DNA from: Prochlorococcus marinus XMU1408
GTDB lineage: Bacteria; Cyanobacteriota; Cyanobacteriia; PCC-6307; Cyanobiaceae
Direction of reading: 5' to 3'
Assembly: GCF_003208055.1 (NCBI RefSeq)
Contig: NZ_QJUE01000002.1
Coordinates: 715,355-779,354, forward strand
Length of the DNA stretch: 64,000 nucleotides
The position numbers and the translations under genes are program-made. Every line of letters starts with the position of its first letter. Positions within the stretch are counted from its first letter, which is position 1. This document shows, piece by piece, positions 9,454-17,692 of this stretch. The notes beneath the pieces are model-generated. The model was not told where the DNA came from. It worked only from the letters and a program-made list of their open reading frames with translations, and searched no databases.

Positions 9454-10001
9454 TATCAAAAAGAAAAAATAACTTTCAACCATTCCTTGAGATTTATTAT
9501 TTTCCTTAAATCTGACTAAGTACTCAAGAACATAATATTTTAAACATACTAGGAGGTGAAATCATCTGATTATAAAAGGCAAGCCTTTTAGATATATTCA
9601 TCTTGATTATGGTTTAAAAGAGATCACCATTACATATCATCACAGATAAAACATCCTACTTTGATCATTCATAATCAAAATAGCTTTGCTTATCTCAATG
9701 TCTTAGATTTTTTAAAAGTAAGGATTGAAGCTAAAAGCTAGCTTAGGCAGAGAAAATAATTGGAAATATGTATTAATAGAAAATGGATATAGTCCAAAAC
9801 ATTTCGTGAGAGAACAAATCATTATCAAGCTAATATCGCTTTTCCATATAGGCGGTCAATTGTTATGGAGAGATGACCTTTAATACCACTTACAAATACA
9901 AAAACTTGTAATTAAATTGCGCCTGAATGATTACTGAAGCTTGATTAAATTGAATGAGTACAAATTAATATTGACTCAAATGCGAAATTTTAAATTTTAA
10001 A
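9454..10001. other. long intergenic region
   Basis: About 550 bases with many stops in all frames. A small palindrome (AAAAGGC-AA-GCCTTTT, 9574-9589) could be a weak hairpin. A Shine-Dalgarno-like AGGAGGTGA at 9551-9559 is not followed by any start codon with an open frame. Confidence 0.4.
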
Positions 10002-10169
10002 TCAGTTCCACTTGCCAATTGCAAATTCAAGAAACCGATCCACATCAGCGTCAGGACAACCTGTACTACTTTTAAGCTCCTTGCATGCTTCCGAAATTTT
10101 TGTAAAGCAATCTTTGACATCCACATTTTTTTCTATTGCTTCAAACATTTGCTTATCAGTAAATGCCAT
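10002..10169 (-). CDS. small conserved-looking protein with Cys-Pro motif
   Basis: 55 residues, mostly helical. The central KELKSSTGCPDADVDRFLEF and the C-terminal AIGKWN resemble the protein at 17969-18139 (K-x-LK-x2-T-x-CP and A-x3-W), so the two are probably distant paralogues. The opposite-strand frame is a shadow. Unknown function. Confidence 0.55.
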   Translation of the reverse strand: MAFTDKQMFEAIEKNVDVKDCFTKISEACKELKSSTGCPDADVDRFLEFAIGKWN

Positions 10170-10290
10170 ATTAAGAAGATCATTATTTAAATAATATTTT
10201 CAATCAACTGTTTTGGCAATATTCATAAAAAAAAACAGAATAGGGATAGTTAAGAAAGAATTGAAATAGCAAGAAAAAGCACTAACAATC

Positions 10291-10893
10291 TCATCGGGTT
10301 AATGCTAATGCCCAATTTGGGGAGGAGGAACTGACACCTAAAATATTCTTTATCGAAGAAGAATTGCATTTAGCTACAATTCCGTTAGTAGGGAAATTTG
10401 AAAACAATTCCCTATTTATCCATTGAGAATGCCACCTTTTGACTTGTTTAGGATCATCAGTTCTTAGTGTAATAGGAACCTCAAATCCCCAATTCTGAAG
10501 TTGAGTCAAATCTGACAACTCATCACCATCGGAACAAAATATCTGCAAAGCTAAAAATAAAAGTTGATGCTGAGTATCATGCGTCTGATTTGAATTCGAT
10601 AGCAATTGCTCTCGTAAATATTTGGAATTAGAAGTTGGAGAATATAAAATCCCCTCTAGCTCTACTTCAACTTTTAAAGAATCATCAATAGTCAATGGAA
10701 TAGTATTGATAGTCCTTATATTTTCGATAATTTCTGTATTCTCGCGTGAATATGCATCTACTAATTGCCCATATTTATATCTCAAAGCTATTGCACACCC
10801 TTCAATTTTTGGTTGAACAACCATAGTTGTACCCTCTGGAAGTTTTGACCACCAGTTTGAAAAACAATCCTTATCGAGTCCGAGTAATCTCAT
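10291..10893 (-). CDS. stand-alone NAD-dependent DNA ligase adenylation-like domain
   Basis: 200 residues that align by motif with the adenylation domain of LigA. QPKIEG (K at about 29) matches the catalytic K-x-D-G motif I. The segment IENIRTINTIPLTI matches ENVRTI-x-IPL, and ELEGILYSP matches the Glu motif. NGIVAKCNS and SPNWALAL match the later nucleotide-binding motifs. The OB-fold, zinc finger, HhH and BRCT domains are all missing, so it cannot be a complete ligase. It may be a nucleotidyltransferase of another kind or a degenerate copy. A divergent relative lies at 15372-16058. Confidence 0.7.
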   Translation of the reverse strand: MRLLGLDKDCFSNWWSKLPEGTTMVVQPKIEGCAIALRYKYGQLVDAYSRENTEIIENIRTINTIPLTIDDSLKVEVELEGILYSPTSNSKYLREQLLSNSNQTHDTQHQLLFLALQIFCSDGDELSDLTQLQNWGFEVPITLRTDDPKQVKRWHSQWINRELFSNFPTNGIVAKCNSSSIKNILGVSSSSPNWALALTR

Positions 10894-11272
10894 ATGTATA
10901 TCATTACGAACAGGAAGAGCTAAGTAGCTTCAATAACTTTTTTTCTTAAGGAATCAAAAACAAATAAAAAATTAGAGAAGCAATTGATTAAAGAAAAACT
11001 AGGAAAATCAATTTTACTTCTGACAGTTTTAAGGAATTTTAAAAGAAAAATTCAATTTAAAAATAATAAATTCGGTTAGTATTATGAGAAAGGTTCATGA
11101 GTTATGTACTAACACTAATATTTATATATGTAAAATTAGTTAATATCTAAAGTTTTACGATATTTTATTGAGAATATCAGTCACTAAATAAGTCGTTATT
11201 CACAAGATCCAGTATTTATTCTCATGTCTACAACGATTAGATATAATAGTTTATGTAGGCATTAGGGATTAT
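10894..11272. other. intergenic region
   Basis: About 380 AT-rich bases holding two divergent promoters by position. No frame or repeat is recognised. Confidence 0.35.
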
Positions 11273-11524
11273 ATGACAATACTAGAGAAATATCCTGAAG
11301 ATATTCCATGGGATTTGAATATAAACCATAGTAACTACAAAACGATTCGATGGATGCTAACAAAATCAGATAACGTTTATACATTTACTAGAAGTCGTTT
11401 AAACGATAAATATGTATATATCCAAAAGAATGATGGAAAAAGGGAGGCCTTTAAAGAATATGAAGCAAGATTTACATATCAAAGATTGTTTGACGAAGGA
11501 TATTCTTTAGCCGCCGTTTCCTGA
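11273..11524 (+). CDS. tandem paralogue 1, hypothetical protein
   Basis: 83 residues. It shares with the next gene the pattern EKYPE-x2-PWDL near the start, a beta-rich middle, and EARFTYQRLFDEGYSL near the end. The two genes are a tandem duplication 65 nt apart. Both are soluble, with no cysteines and no recognised family. Confidence 0.65.
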   Translation: MTILEKYPEDIPWDLNINHSNYKTIRWMLTKSDNVYTFTRSRLNDKYVYIQKNDGKREAFKEYEARFTYQRLFDEGYSLAAVS

Positions 11525-11589
11525 TTAAAGAATAATTCTTGACGTTGAAGATCATAAGTGTAGGCTAAAGATATAGTCACTTTCAATAC

Positions 11590-11844
11590 ATGCCAAGGGT
11601 TAAAAGAGAGAAGTATCCAGAGAAGGCTCCATGGGATTTAGGACCATTATCCGAACATAAATCTCTAGATTGTTGGAGACTGGTAAGAGGATCTGAAATT
11701 GTTATCTTTGCGAGAAAAGGTGAAGACAACCACTATTTCATTATGCAAAGAGACGATAAAGAGCCAATTGAGATTCTTGCATTTCAAGCAAGACTCACAT
11801 ACCAACAACTATTAGATAAAGGATTCAAACTTGAAGTTTCATAA
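11590..11844 (+). CDS. tandem paralogue 2, hypothetical protein
   Basis: 84 residues. It has EKYPEKAPWDLG at the start and QARLTYQQLLDKGFKL at the end, clearly related to the preceding protein, though overall identity appears modest. Retention of both copies suggests separate roles. Confidence 0.65.
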   Translation: MPRVKREKYPEKAPWDLGPLSEHKSLDCWRLVRGSEIVIFARKGEDNHYFIMQRDDKEPIEILAFQARLTYQQLLDKGFKLEVS

Positions 11845-11880
11845 ATATTTTAAAAATAATTCAGTTCTTATAAAAATATT

Positions 11881-12102
11881 ATGACTGAATTAGAAGAACT
11901 AGAAGACATAGTTGGTTCTTTAGAAAAGATAGAACCATTTGGCATAGAACCTGATTTCAGCTCACTGGGTTTAGAACCAGCAGATGTCTTAGGATTTAAA
12001 ACAGAAGATGAGCTGGAACAAGCTATTGAACTTCTCACAATAGAACTAAATCAGAGTCAATTTTGCTCTATAGATTCAAACAACCAAAAGAAGGCAGCAT
12101 AA
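11881..12102 (+). CDS. acidic hypothetical protein
   Basis: 73 residues, highly acidic (many Glu/Asp in the first 60), with one Cys. It follows the paralogue pair by 36 nt, so may share their transcript. Unknown function. Confidence 0.5.
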   Translation: MTELEELEDIVGSLEKIEPFGIEPDFSSLGLEPADVLGFKTEDELEQAIELLTIELNQSQFCSIDSNNQKKAA

Positions 12103-12180
12103 TTTATTTAATATTATTTACTCAAAACTATGGTTTAAAAAAAAACTTATACTAAATATTAATAACAGGTTTATAACATT

Positions 12181-12369
12181 CTAAGGCTCTACCTTCTCTA
12201 CAAATCCGGGTTCTGGATTAATCACCGGCTCGGACCAAATAGTCCATAAGAAAAGAATCGTTAAAGGACAAAACATCATACCAAACAAGGGTGATAGATA
12301 TTTAATCCATTGAATTTTTGTCGGAATCACTAATAAAAACAATTGAATTTTAAATTCGATAATTAACAA
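12181..12369 (-). CDS. possible small membrane protein
   Basis: A 62-residue frame with two hydrophobic stretches (about residues 5-17 and 25-45) and a C-terminal Pro/Glu-rich tail (VINPEPGFVEKVEP) that looks like real protein. The true start may be at an internal Met. Confidence 0.4.
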   Translation of the reverse strand: MLIIEFKIQLFLLVIPTKIQWIKYLSPLFGMMFCPLTILFLWTIWSEPVINPEPGFVEKVEP

Positions 12370-12502
12370 GATGTTAATTAAGAATTTATAAATTATTCAC
12401 AACTGATGGTAAATAATTTATAAATTCAAGTTTAGTAAAAAATGCTGATTGTAAAACTGTATATATTAATACATAATTATCATTCTTGATCAAGGACTAC
12501 TT

Positions 12503-12661
12503 ATGAATAAAATTGAAGACCTTAAAGAAGAGGAAAAAAGGGACGCAATCGACACGTACTTCGAATGTGTTACTGCTTGCTCATTAGATGAAGAGACAAT
12601 TGAATGTACAACAAAATGTGTTGAGGTTCATTTAAAAGGTGAAGATGTAAAAGTAATCTAA
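12503..12661 (+). CDS. twin CX3C mini-protein (paralogue of 55389-55547)
   Basis: 52 residues with two C-x3-C pairs (Cys 22/26 and 35/39) in a short two-helix layout, like a disulfide-stapled helical hairpin. The block YFECVTACS matches YLECVTYCS in the gene at 55389-55547, and the C-terminal HLK is shared. There is no signal peptide. Metal binding or redox-controlled folding is possible but not shown. Its 3' end overlaps the convergent zinc-ribbon ORF by 4 nt. Confidence 0.65.
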   Translation: MNKIEDLKEEEKRDAIDTYFECVTACSLDEETIECTTKCVEVHLKGEDVKVI

Positions 12662-12777
12662 TTTTGATTTTTTTGTAGCTTTATAAAACATTGCTTGCAT
12701 AAAATTAAACCTTTTCTCCTCCAGTATGATTCAAAAAAACTTTGTTTACATAGTTGACAATTAAATGTAGTTTGCAT
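12658..12777 (-). CDS. zinc-ribbon mini-protein
   Basis: 39 residues with two C-x2-C knuckles (FNCQLCKQ and ILCKQCFI) spaced by about 19 residues, which fits a single zinc ribbon. It has a basic C-terminus. It converges on and overlaps the twin CX3C gene. Confidence 0.55.
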   Translation of the reverse strand: MQTTFNCQLCKQSFFESYWRRKGLILCKQCFIKLQKNQN

Positions 12778-12799
12778 TGTCGATATTTATCAACTAATT

Positions 12800-12910
12800 T
12801 TAAGCCCAGTCAGTATCTTCTAGAAGACATGAATATTCTGAGATGTCAAAAAAAGTGTCTTCATTAAGAAGATCGTCTACTTCTGCGCGAAGCCAATAAC
12901 TTAAAGCCAT
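12800..12910 (-). CDS. acidic mini-protein downstream of hli array
   Basis: 36 residues beginning MALSYWLRAEVDDLL and ending LLEDTDWA. It starts 17 nt after the stop of the last hli gene and may be the final cistron of that operon. It is not an hli protein itself. Confidence 0.5.
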   Translation of the reverse strand: MALSYWLRAEVDDLLNEDTFFDISEYSCLLEDTDWA

Positions 12911-12927
12911 TTGATTAAAAAATTGTT

Positions 12928-13047
12928 TTAAATAAAGCCAGGAATAATCCAGCCAGTAAATCCATAGTTAATAACAGCAGCTAATAAACCCATCATCGCG
13001 AGACGACCGTTCATCAATTCAGCTGTCTTCCAGTAATTGTTTTCCAT
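12928..13047 (-). CDS. hli: high-light-inducible protein (hli array gene 6)
   Basis: 39 residues. It contains the chlorophyll-binding ELMNGRLAMMGLL helix and ends YGFTGWIIPGFI. Its ATG overlaps the stop of the previous gene (ATGA), so translation is probably coupled. Hli proteins are single-helix thylakoid proteins that bind chlorophyll and carotenoid and protect photosystems under stress. It closely resembles the partial hli at the right edge of the window. Confidence 0.9.
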   Translation of the reverse strand: MENNYWKTAELMNGRLAMMGLLAAVINYGFTGWIIPGFI

Positions 13048-13193
13048 CAAACAAATCCTGGAATAATTTGACCGGTAGTAAAATACGCGCCCATGAGAGC
13101 TGTGCATCCGAATAATGCTGCGTATCCATTCAACTTTTCAGCGATGACTTTTTCCGGGTCTATTTTTTGTAAGTTGATAATCTCATTTGTCAT
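13047..13193 (-). CDS. hli: high-light-inducible protein (hli array gene 5)
   Basis: 48 residues with EKLNGYAALFGCTALMGAY and the terminal TTGQIIPGFV. The start is the ATG at 13193, which overlaps the preceding stop (TAATG). It is very similar to gene 4, so this is a tandem duplication. Note Tyr in place of the usual Arg after NG, shared by genes 4 and 5. Confidence 0.9.
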   Translation of the reverse strand: MTNEIINLQKIDPEKVIAEKLNGYAALFGCTALMGAYFTTGQIIPGFV

Positions 13194-13339
13194 TAGACAA
13201 TTCCAGGAATGATCTGACCTGTTGTTAGGTAAGCACCTATCAAGGCCCAGCATCCAATAAATGCTGCATATCCGTTGAGTCTTTCAGCAATAATTTTGCC
13301 TTCTTCAACTCTTACTGCTTGCTTAGTTTGTTTTTTCAT
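13193..13339 (-). CDS. hli: high-light-inducible protein (hli array gene 4)
   Basis: 48 residues with ERLNGYAAFIGCWALIGAY and TTGQIIPGIV. It starts in a TAATG overlap with gene 3. It belongs to the same NGYAA subtype as gene 5. Confidence 0.9.
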   Translation of the reverse strand: MKKQTKQAVRVEEGKIIAERLNGYAAFIGCWALIGAYLTTGQIIPGIV

Positions 13340-13458
13340 TAAACGACACCAGGAATAAGTTGACCAGTAGTTAGATAGATACCTGTTAGAAGAACGAAAG
13401 CCATCATGGCAGGTCTGCCAATGCTTCGTTCTAATATTGTTTTGTTAGATGGTTGCAT
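13339..13458 (-). CDS. hli: divergent high-light-inducible protein (hli array gene 3)
   Basis: 39 residues. The helix motif is ERSIGRPAMMAFVLL, so Asn of the usual ENGR is replaced by Ile while Glu and Arg, the pigment-ligand pair, remain. It ends TTGQLIPGVV. It starts 11 nt after the stop of gene 2. Confidence 0.85.
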   Translation of the reverse strand: MQPSNKTILERSIGRPAMMAFVLLTGIYLTTGQLIPGVV

Positions 13459-13469
13459 GGTTAAGTTAT

Positions 13470-13673
13470 TTAGAAAATTCCAGGAATGATTTGACCGGTT
13501 GAGACGTATGCGCCTAAAAGGCTAATCATGCCAACCATGGCCCATCGACCATTTGTCTTTTCGGCTTCCTTGGGGTAATTGGTATAGTTCTCTACCAATT
13601 GAGGTGGAGTTTCGCGAGCAAATATATTTTGCTTGCCATACTCTGTAATTACTTGAGATGTAGAAGAGGACAT
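13470..13673 (-). CDS. hli: high-light-inducible protein with N-terminal extension (hli array gene 2)
   Basis: 67 residues. An N-terminal extension (ITEYGKQNIFA, then LVENYTNYPKEAEKT) leads into NGRWAMVGMISLLGAY and TGQIIPGIF. The start is taken at MSSSTSQ (13673), because longer frames begin inside the upstream hli gene. It is the paralogue of 23082-23378 and is kept in the same order after a 35-residue hli. Confidence 0.9.
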   Translation of the reverse strand: MSSSTSQVITEYGKQNIFARETPPQLVENYTNYPKEAEKTNGRWAMVGMISLLGAYVSTGQIIPGIF

Positions 13674-13684
13674 TGCTGAAAAAC

Positions 13685-13792
13685 TTAAAAAATGCCAGGA
13701 ATGATTTGACCTGTTGTCGCATACGCACCGAAGGCTGCAACAAAGCCAAGCATCGCTGCCCATCCGTTAAACTTTTCTGCTTCAGGAGTCAT
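13685..13792 (-). CDS. hli: 35-residue high-light-inducible protein (hli array gene 1)
   Basis: 35 residues beginning MTPEAEKFNGW. Here the Arg after NG is Trp. It ends FGAYATTGQIIPGIF. It is almost identical to 23387-23494 and leads the operon, directly behind an HLR1 site. Confidence 0.88.
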   Translation of the reverse strand: MTPEAEKFNGWAAMLGFVAAFGAYATTGQIIPGIF

Positions 13793-13806
13793 AATAAAAA
13801 AATATT

Positions 13807-13824
13807 TATGTAAATAAATGTAAC
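13807..13824 (-). promoter_or_regulatory. HLR1-type (RpaB) site upstream of hli array
   Basis: Read on the minus strand the site is GTTACATTTATTTACATA. This matches the published HLR1 consensus exactly: two (G/T)TTACA(T/A)(T/A) units separated by 2 nt. RpaB uses HLR1 to control high-light genes. A further TTTACATT unit lies at 13839-13846. The site is only 15 nt from the start codon, so it may lie at or downstream of the transcription start and act as a repressor site. Confidence 0.65.
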
Positions 13825-14031
13825 ACTATTGTTAACCAATGTAAAGGTCGATCTGTACGGCTTGCCTCATCAATCGATCATTCAGAATCAAATAATACAA
13901 AAAGGCTTTTAATTGCAAAGAGTTATAGCTCAAGAAAACAATGTATAGAGCTTTAAGAACTAAATATAAAAAAACATTAGAATAAAAAAGGTGTGACACC
14001 TATTTATAATTTTCTCTTGGTAGCTTCGATT

Positions 14032-14319
14032 TTATTTGTAAAAGAATTCTATTTCTTTCGGTCTTAATCCATCCCAACCAGCATTAAGTAAACGTGTATT
14101 GAGAGTTTCTTGATCTAAATGTTTAGACCCGGTTTTAACAATTCGGTTACGCATCGATTTCTTAACTCCAGTCCTTTTTCGTGCATTTTCTTTATCCATT
14201 ACTTCTTTATAAAGAAATAGCATTTCTGAAGGGATTGGACTTCCGTCAAGATCAAAACCAGCTTCAATAGCCTTATCAATTGCATCAGGGCCAGAAAAAT
14301 CCACATTAAATATGAGCAC
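14032..14319 (-). CDS. conserved-looking hypothetical protein
   Basis: 95 residues, with AIEAGFDLDGSPIPSEML in the first half, a basic centre (RKRTGVKKSMRNRIVKTG) and a C-terminal GWDGLRPKEIEFFYK. It is soluble. No family is recognised. Confidence 0.6.
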   Translation of the reverse strand: MLIFNVDFSGPDAIDKAIEAGFDLDGSPIPSEMLFLYKEVMDKENARKRTGVKKSMRNRIVKTGSKHLDQETLNTRLLNAGWDGLRPKEIEFFYK

Positions 14320-14388
14320 TATATCTATTGTCCTATCTAATCAGCTCTATATTGAAATTTGAAGTCAAAAATAATGAAAGAGAGTCTT

Positions 14389-15021
14389 TTACTTTAAGCG
14401 AAATATCACAGAAACATTATTAGCTGGCATCTCAATTATTTTATCTAGTTCAAATCCATTCTCAGAGGCAATATTATTAACTCTGCTTAAAGGACGAATT
14501 CCCCAAAGTGGGTTTTGCATTTTTAATGATTGGTCAAAATTCAAATTACTCAGTGAAGTCTTTATACCCTTAATAAAAAATGGTCCATATAGAATCAAGA
14601 AATTATTTTTTTGCATATAATTTTTTGATTCCTCAAACAAAGCTTTCGTACAACTCCAAGGTGAAATATGAATCATGTTAATGCAAACAATTCCTTTTAT
14701 TAAATCCCTGAGTTTATTCGTAATTGGCCAAGGTCTTTTTTCAACATCAATGTCCAATGGTTTTGGCATCTTTAAGGAAAGACCGTAATGATCAATCCAA
14801 GAAACAATGCTTTTACGATGTATTAATTCAGGATCACTAGTCTGCCAAATAATGGAAGGAAATGACTTTTGAAAAAACACACCATGTTCCCCACTTCCAC
14901 TTGCAATTTCCAGAATCAATCCATTATCAGGAATGTAATTACTCAGTACACTCAAAATATATTCACGGTTCCTTAATGTTGCAGGAAAATTGAGTCGATC
15001 ATCAAAACTTACAGGTTTCAT
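14389..15021 (-). CDS. DUF938 SAM-dependent methyltransferase
   Basis: 210 residues. The class I methyltransferase loop is visible as ILEIASGSGEHGVFF (about residues 35-49), followed by the acidic SDPE. The later blocks (VCINMIHISPW, LILYGPF) match DUF938. It is predicted to transfer a methyl group from S-adenosylmethionine to an unknown substrate. It begins 4 nt after the zinc-ribbon gene ends, so the two form an operon. Confidence 0.85.
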   Translation of the reverse strand: MKPVSFDDRLNFPATLRNREYILSVLSNYIPDNGLILEIASGSGEHGVFFQKSFPSIIWQTSDPELIHRKSIVSWIDHYGLSLKMPKPLDIDVEKRPWPITNKLRDLIKGIVCINMIHISPWSCTKALFEESKNYMQKNNFLILYGPFFIKGIKTSLSNLNFDQSLKMQNPLWGIRPLSRVNNIASENGFELDKIIEMPANNVSVIFRLK

Positions 15022-15024
15022 TAA

Positions 15025-15285
15025 TTACTTAAAACTCAAGCGAACTAAAGGTTCAGAATTAGTGGGAAACTCATCAGTATTAATTTCTTCAATAACAAAA
15101 AGAATCATTATTAGTAGAGGAGCCAGAAAAGCTGATGCAGCAACTAGACCAAAAATTTTTTTTGAATTTATTAATGGACTTTTTATCAACGGTTCGTCGC
15201 ATTGACCACATATCAAAACACCGTCACGCCTAGTCTTTGTAAGTTGATAACGAGAAGAGCAGAAAGGACAATAATATCTACTCAT
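15025..15285 (-). CDS. zinc-ribbon membrane protein
   Basis: 86 residues. An N-terminal zinc ribbon (YYCPFCSS and ICGQCDE, two C-x2-C pairs 18 residues apart) precedes one membrane helix (about residues 45-68). It is the first gene of a likely operon with the DUF938 methyltransferase. Confidence 0.7.
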   Translation of the reverse strand: MSRYYCPFCSSRYQLTKTRRDGVLICGQCDEPLIKSPLINSKKIFGLVAASAFLAPLLIMILFVIEEINTDEFPTNSEPLVRLSFK

Positions 15286-15371
15286 TCTTGAATTGAGAAA
15301 TAAAATTTGTATATTCTTATTAAGGCTACCATTAAAGAAAGTTTATTAGATCGAATGTGTAAGCACAAATC

Positions 15372-16058
15372 ATGAATAAGAATAAAGGAAAATTTGATCA
15401 CCTAATAAAGAATCTTGAAAGGATCTCATCTCAAAATTCGATATTTAATTACAAATCTGGACAAAGAGCATTTTTATCATTAGGAAAAGGAAATCTTCGA
15501 GAATGGTTAGATAAACTTCTTCCAAACACTAGACTAATTTTAGAGCCCAAAATCATTGGATTAAGTATTGGTATTCAATATATCGATGGATACATAAATA
15601 AAGCTATAAATAAAAGAAGTGAAGACATAACAGAAAAGGTTATGACACTAGAGAGTGTTCCTAAAAACATCGCAATAAAAAAAAGGTTAGAACTAAGAGG
15701 AGTTCTATACGAGCCTGAGAATTCATCTAATAAAAACAAAAAGATGGGCAACAAGTGGCTTCATCAATCACTAGCTATGAAAAAAGCACTTAACTTCTGT
15801 GCTTTTCAAATATTTCATTGCAATATTAATCACTTCCAAGCTCTTCAAGAATTAAAAAACCTTAATTTTGAAGTTCCACATACACAATTTACTAACTACA
15901 TTTCAGATATTGAAATTTTTCGTCAATGCTGGAAGGATGGCAAAATATTTAAAAGCTATCCAACCAACGGAATTGTATTGAAAATAAATTCAAGAAAATT
16001 GCAAAAGAGGCTTGGAGAAAATAATCTGTCATCACATTGGGCATATGCCATAAACTAA
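15372..16058 (+). CDS. second stand-alone ligase-adenylation-like protein
   Basis: 228 residues, related to 10291-10893. EPKIIG (K at about 60) replaces the LigA K-x-D-G, so the lysine remains but the acid is Ile. ELRGVLYEP, YPTNGIVLKINS and SHWAYAIN follow in ligase order. It lacks all C-terminal ligase domains. Loss of the acidic residue hints at altered or lost nucleotidyl transfer. It overlaps the next gene by one base (TAATG). Confidence 0.65.
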   Translation: MNKNKGKFDHLIKNLERISSQNSIFNYKSGQRAFLSLGKGNLREWLDKLLPNTRLILEPKIIGLSIGIQYIDGYINKAINKRSEDITEKVMTLESVPKNIAIKKRLELRGVLYEPENSSNKNKKMGNKWLHQSLAMKKALNFCAFQIFHCNINHFQALQELKNLNFEVPHTQFTNYISDIEIFRQCWKDGKIFKSYPTNGIVLKINSRKLQKRLGENNLSSHWAYAIN

Positions 16059-16204
16059 TGCTGTTAATAGCAACCAAAGATGTTTCACAAGTAATTGGAG
16101 GAGTAGACATATTTTCTCCAACAGGCTTGATGATCCTAATAATAGGAATACTATTTACAGTAGGTGTACCATTAACAATGATTTTAAAAGGGAGAAAAGA
16201 TTAA
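16058..16204 (+). CDS. single-pass membrane mini-protein
   Basis: 48 residues: a polar start (TKDVSQVIGGVDIFSPTG), one membrane helix (LMILIIGILFTVGVPLTMIL) and a basic KGRKD tail. Its ATG overlaps the stop of the ligase-like gene, so translation is probably coupled. Confidence 0.55.
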   Translation: MLLIATKDVSQVIGGVDIFSPTGLMILIIGILFTVGVPLTMILKGRKD

Positions 16205-16318
16205 TCTTTTTTGCCAATCATTATGAATAACTTCAATTTGTTATTAGCTAAACAACCAACTACAAACTATGGTTTTATATTAAAATTCAATAAAATCAAA
16301 ATTTAATTAAAGAAATAT

Positions 16319-16756
16319 ATGATTAAAAATAATCGAAGTTCAAGAACTAATTTCAATTATTTAAGAATTTTACTTCCATTTTCTTATAATAGATACATAC
16401 TGTTATTTCTTTCAGGATTAATCTTGCTTCCAATTCAGCAAGCAAACTCAGAAGAACTATTCCTTAAATGTACTGGTAAATTTGAAATAAATAGAGGTCC
16501 ATTAATAAAACCAGACTGGGAAACAAGCTACCTAACAATTAATCTTGTTGGACTAAAATCTACCATTAACAATAAAGGTTTAAAAAAAGAAGGTCGGACT
16601 TTGATTAGAAGAAATTCATACACTATTACGCTTAGAGACAAAAGTAATAGGATCAAAACGAAATATAAAATACATGGAACACTTGGAACCTACATAGTTG
16701 AATCTCCCATTAGAAATAGAACATTGATAGGGACATGTGAAAAAAGCAGGGGTTAA
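16319..16756 (+). CDS. secreted or membrane-anchored hypothetical protein
   Basis: 145 residues. A long basic N-terminus leads into a hydrophobic segment (about residues 27-40) ending at a possible signal cleavage QANS-EE. The rest is beta-rich with two cysteines (LFLKCTGKF and IGTCEKS), likely disulfide-bonded outside the cytoplasm. No family is recognised. Confidence 0.6.
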   Translation: MIKNNRSSRTNFNYLRILLPFSYNRYILLFLSGLILLPIQQANSEELFLKCTGKFEINRGPLIKPDWETSYLTINLVGLKSTINNKGLKKEGRTLIRRNSYTITLRDKSNRIKTKYKIHGTLGTYIVESPIRNRTLIGTCEKSRG

Positions 16757-16820
16757 TAATCTCTAAACATCAAAATATTCAGCGAAAAAACCTATAAAAT
16801 TCCTTAGAGAAATTACAAAA

Positions 16821-16955
16821 TCACTTGTTTGATTTAGGATCAAGACCTTGCGCCTCTCTATTTTGAGCTATACCACCCACACCTAACAACAGAAAGATCA
16901 AGTACAGAGATACCGTTGAAATAGCAATAATTATTACTATGTTGAATAAATTCAT
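16821..16955 (-). CDS. single-pass membrane mini-protein
   Basis: 44 residues with an N-terminal membrane helix (about residues 4-27) and the polar tail QNREAQGLDPKSNK. It runs opposite to its left neighbour. Confidence 0.5.
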   Translation of the reverse strand: MNLFNIVIIIAISTVSLYLIFLLLGVGGIAQNREAQGLDPKSNK

Positions 16956-17008
16956 ATAAGATATTTATTTGATTTAATTAATTTATTAAAATTATCAAAT
17001 TACTGCAT

Positions 17009-17095
17009 TTATGAAAATATCACAGTAACACTACTTATAAAAATACCAAAAGTAATCATAGCAATTGGTAAAACCTTGATTTTCTTACTTTCCAT
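17009..17095 (-). CDS. 28-residue membrane peptide
   Basis: MESKKIKVLP followed by one hydrophobic helix. It is short, but the positive-inside layout is sensible. Low information. Confidence 0.35.
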   Translation of the reverse strand: MESKKIKVLPIAMITFGIFISSVTVIFS

Positions 17096-17276
17096 AGCTA
17101 ATAGTTTTTTAAATTTTATGAAATAAAAAAAGCGGACGAGAGACAAAAAAGACCGGGATCTGAGTGATAACCGACCTAAATTAAATTTTGCATTAAAAAG
17201 CTCTCAATAAAAATCCTTTTTAGCTCAAAAATTACTAGCTAGTATTTGTAGATAAATCGTTATTTTTAAAATTAAT

Positions 17277-17570
17277 ATGTGGGTAAGTATAGACCTTTGC
17301 TTGGTTCCAATAGGAGTAGGTATCTCATTATCTCCATATATAAAGGCATGCTTATTAATTATTGAGGAGTATAAGCTTGATTATGAACTAGGTCCAAATG
17401 GAACTGCAATTGAAGGAGAGTGGGATCAAGTTTTTGAATGCGTAAAAAAATGCCATGAGGTCGTTCATAGCAAAGGTGCTCCTCGCGTTTACACAACCTT
17501 AAAAGTAAATACACGTATAGATAAGAAGCAATTATTTAAAGAAAAAGTACAAAGCGTAAGAGCCCGATAG
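17277..17570 (+). CDS. MTH1187-family (DUF77) thiamine-binding-like protein
   Basis: 97 residues, full length for the family. The signature SIDLCLVPIGVGISLSPYI is followed by YELGPNGTAIEGEWDQVF, CHEVVHSKGAPRVYTTLK and VNTRIDK. Family members form ferredoxin-like tetramers that bind a small ligand such as thiamine. Ligand binding here is inferred from the family. Confidence 0.88.
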   Translation: MWVSIDLCLVPIGVGISLSPYIKACLLIIEEYKLDYELGPNGTAIEGEWDQVFECVKKCHEVVHSKGAPRVYTTLKVNTRIDKKQLFKEKVQSVRAR

Positions 17571-17692
17571 AAAAAAAAAATTAAAAGCATTGAGCAAAAG
17601 TCTGAAAACCTAAAACAAAAGAAAGATCCCAACAATTACCCATGCATACTATTAGAAGTACTGATATAAAAGGGATAGCAGCACGGTAATTA

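Noticed and set aside
9551..9559. AGGAGGTGA ribosome binding site
   Set aside because: No start codon with an open frame follows within a useful distance.
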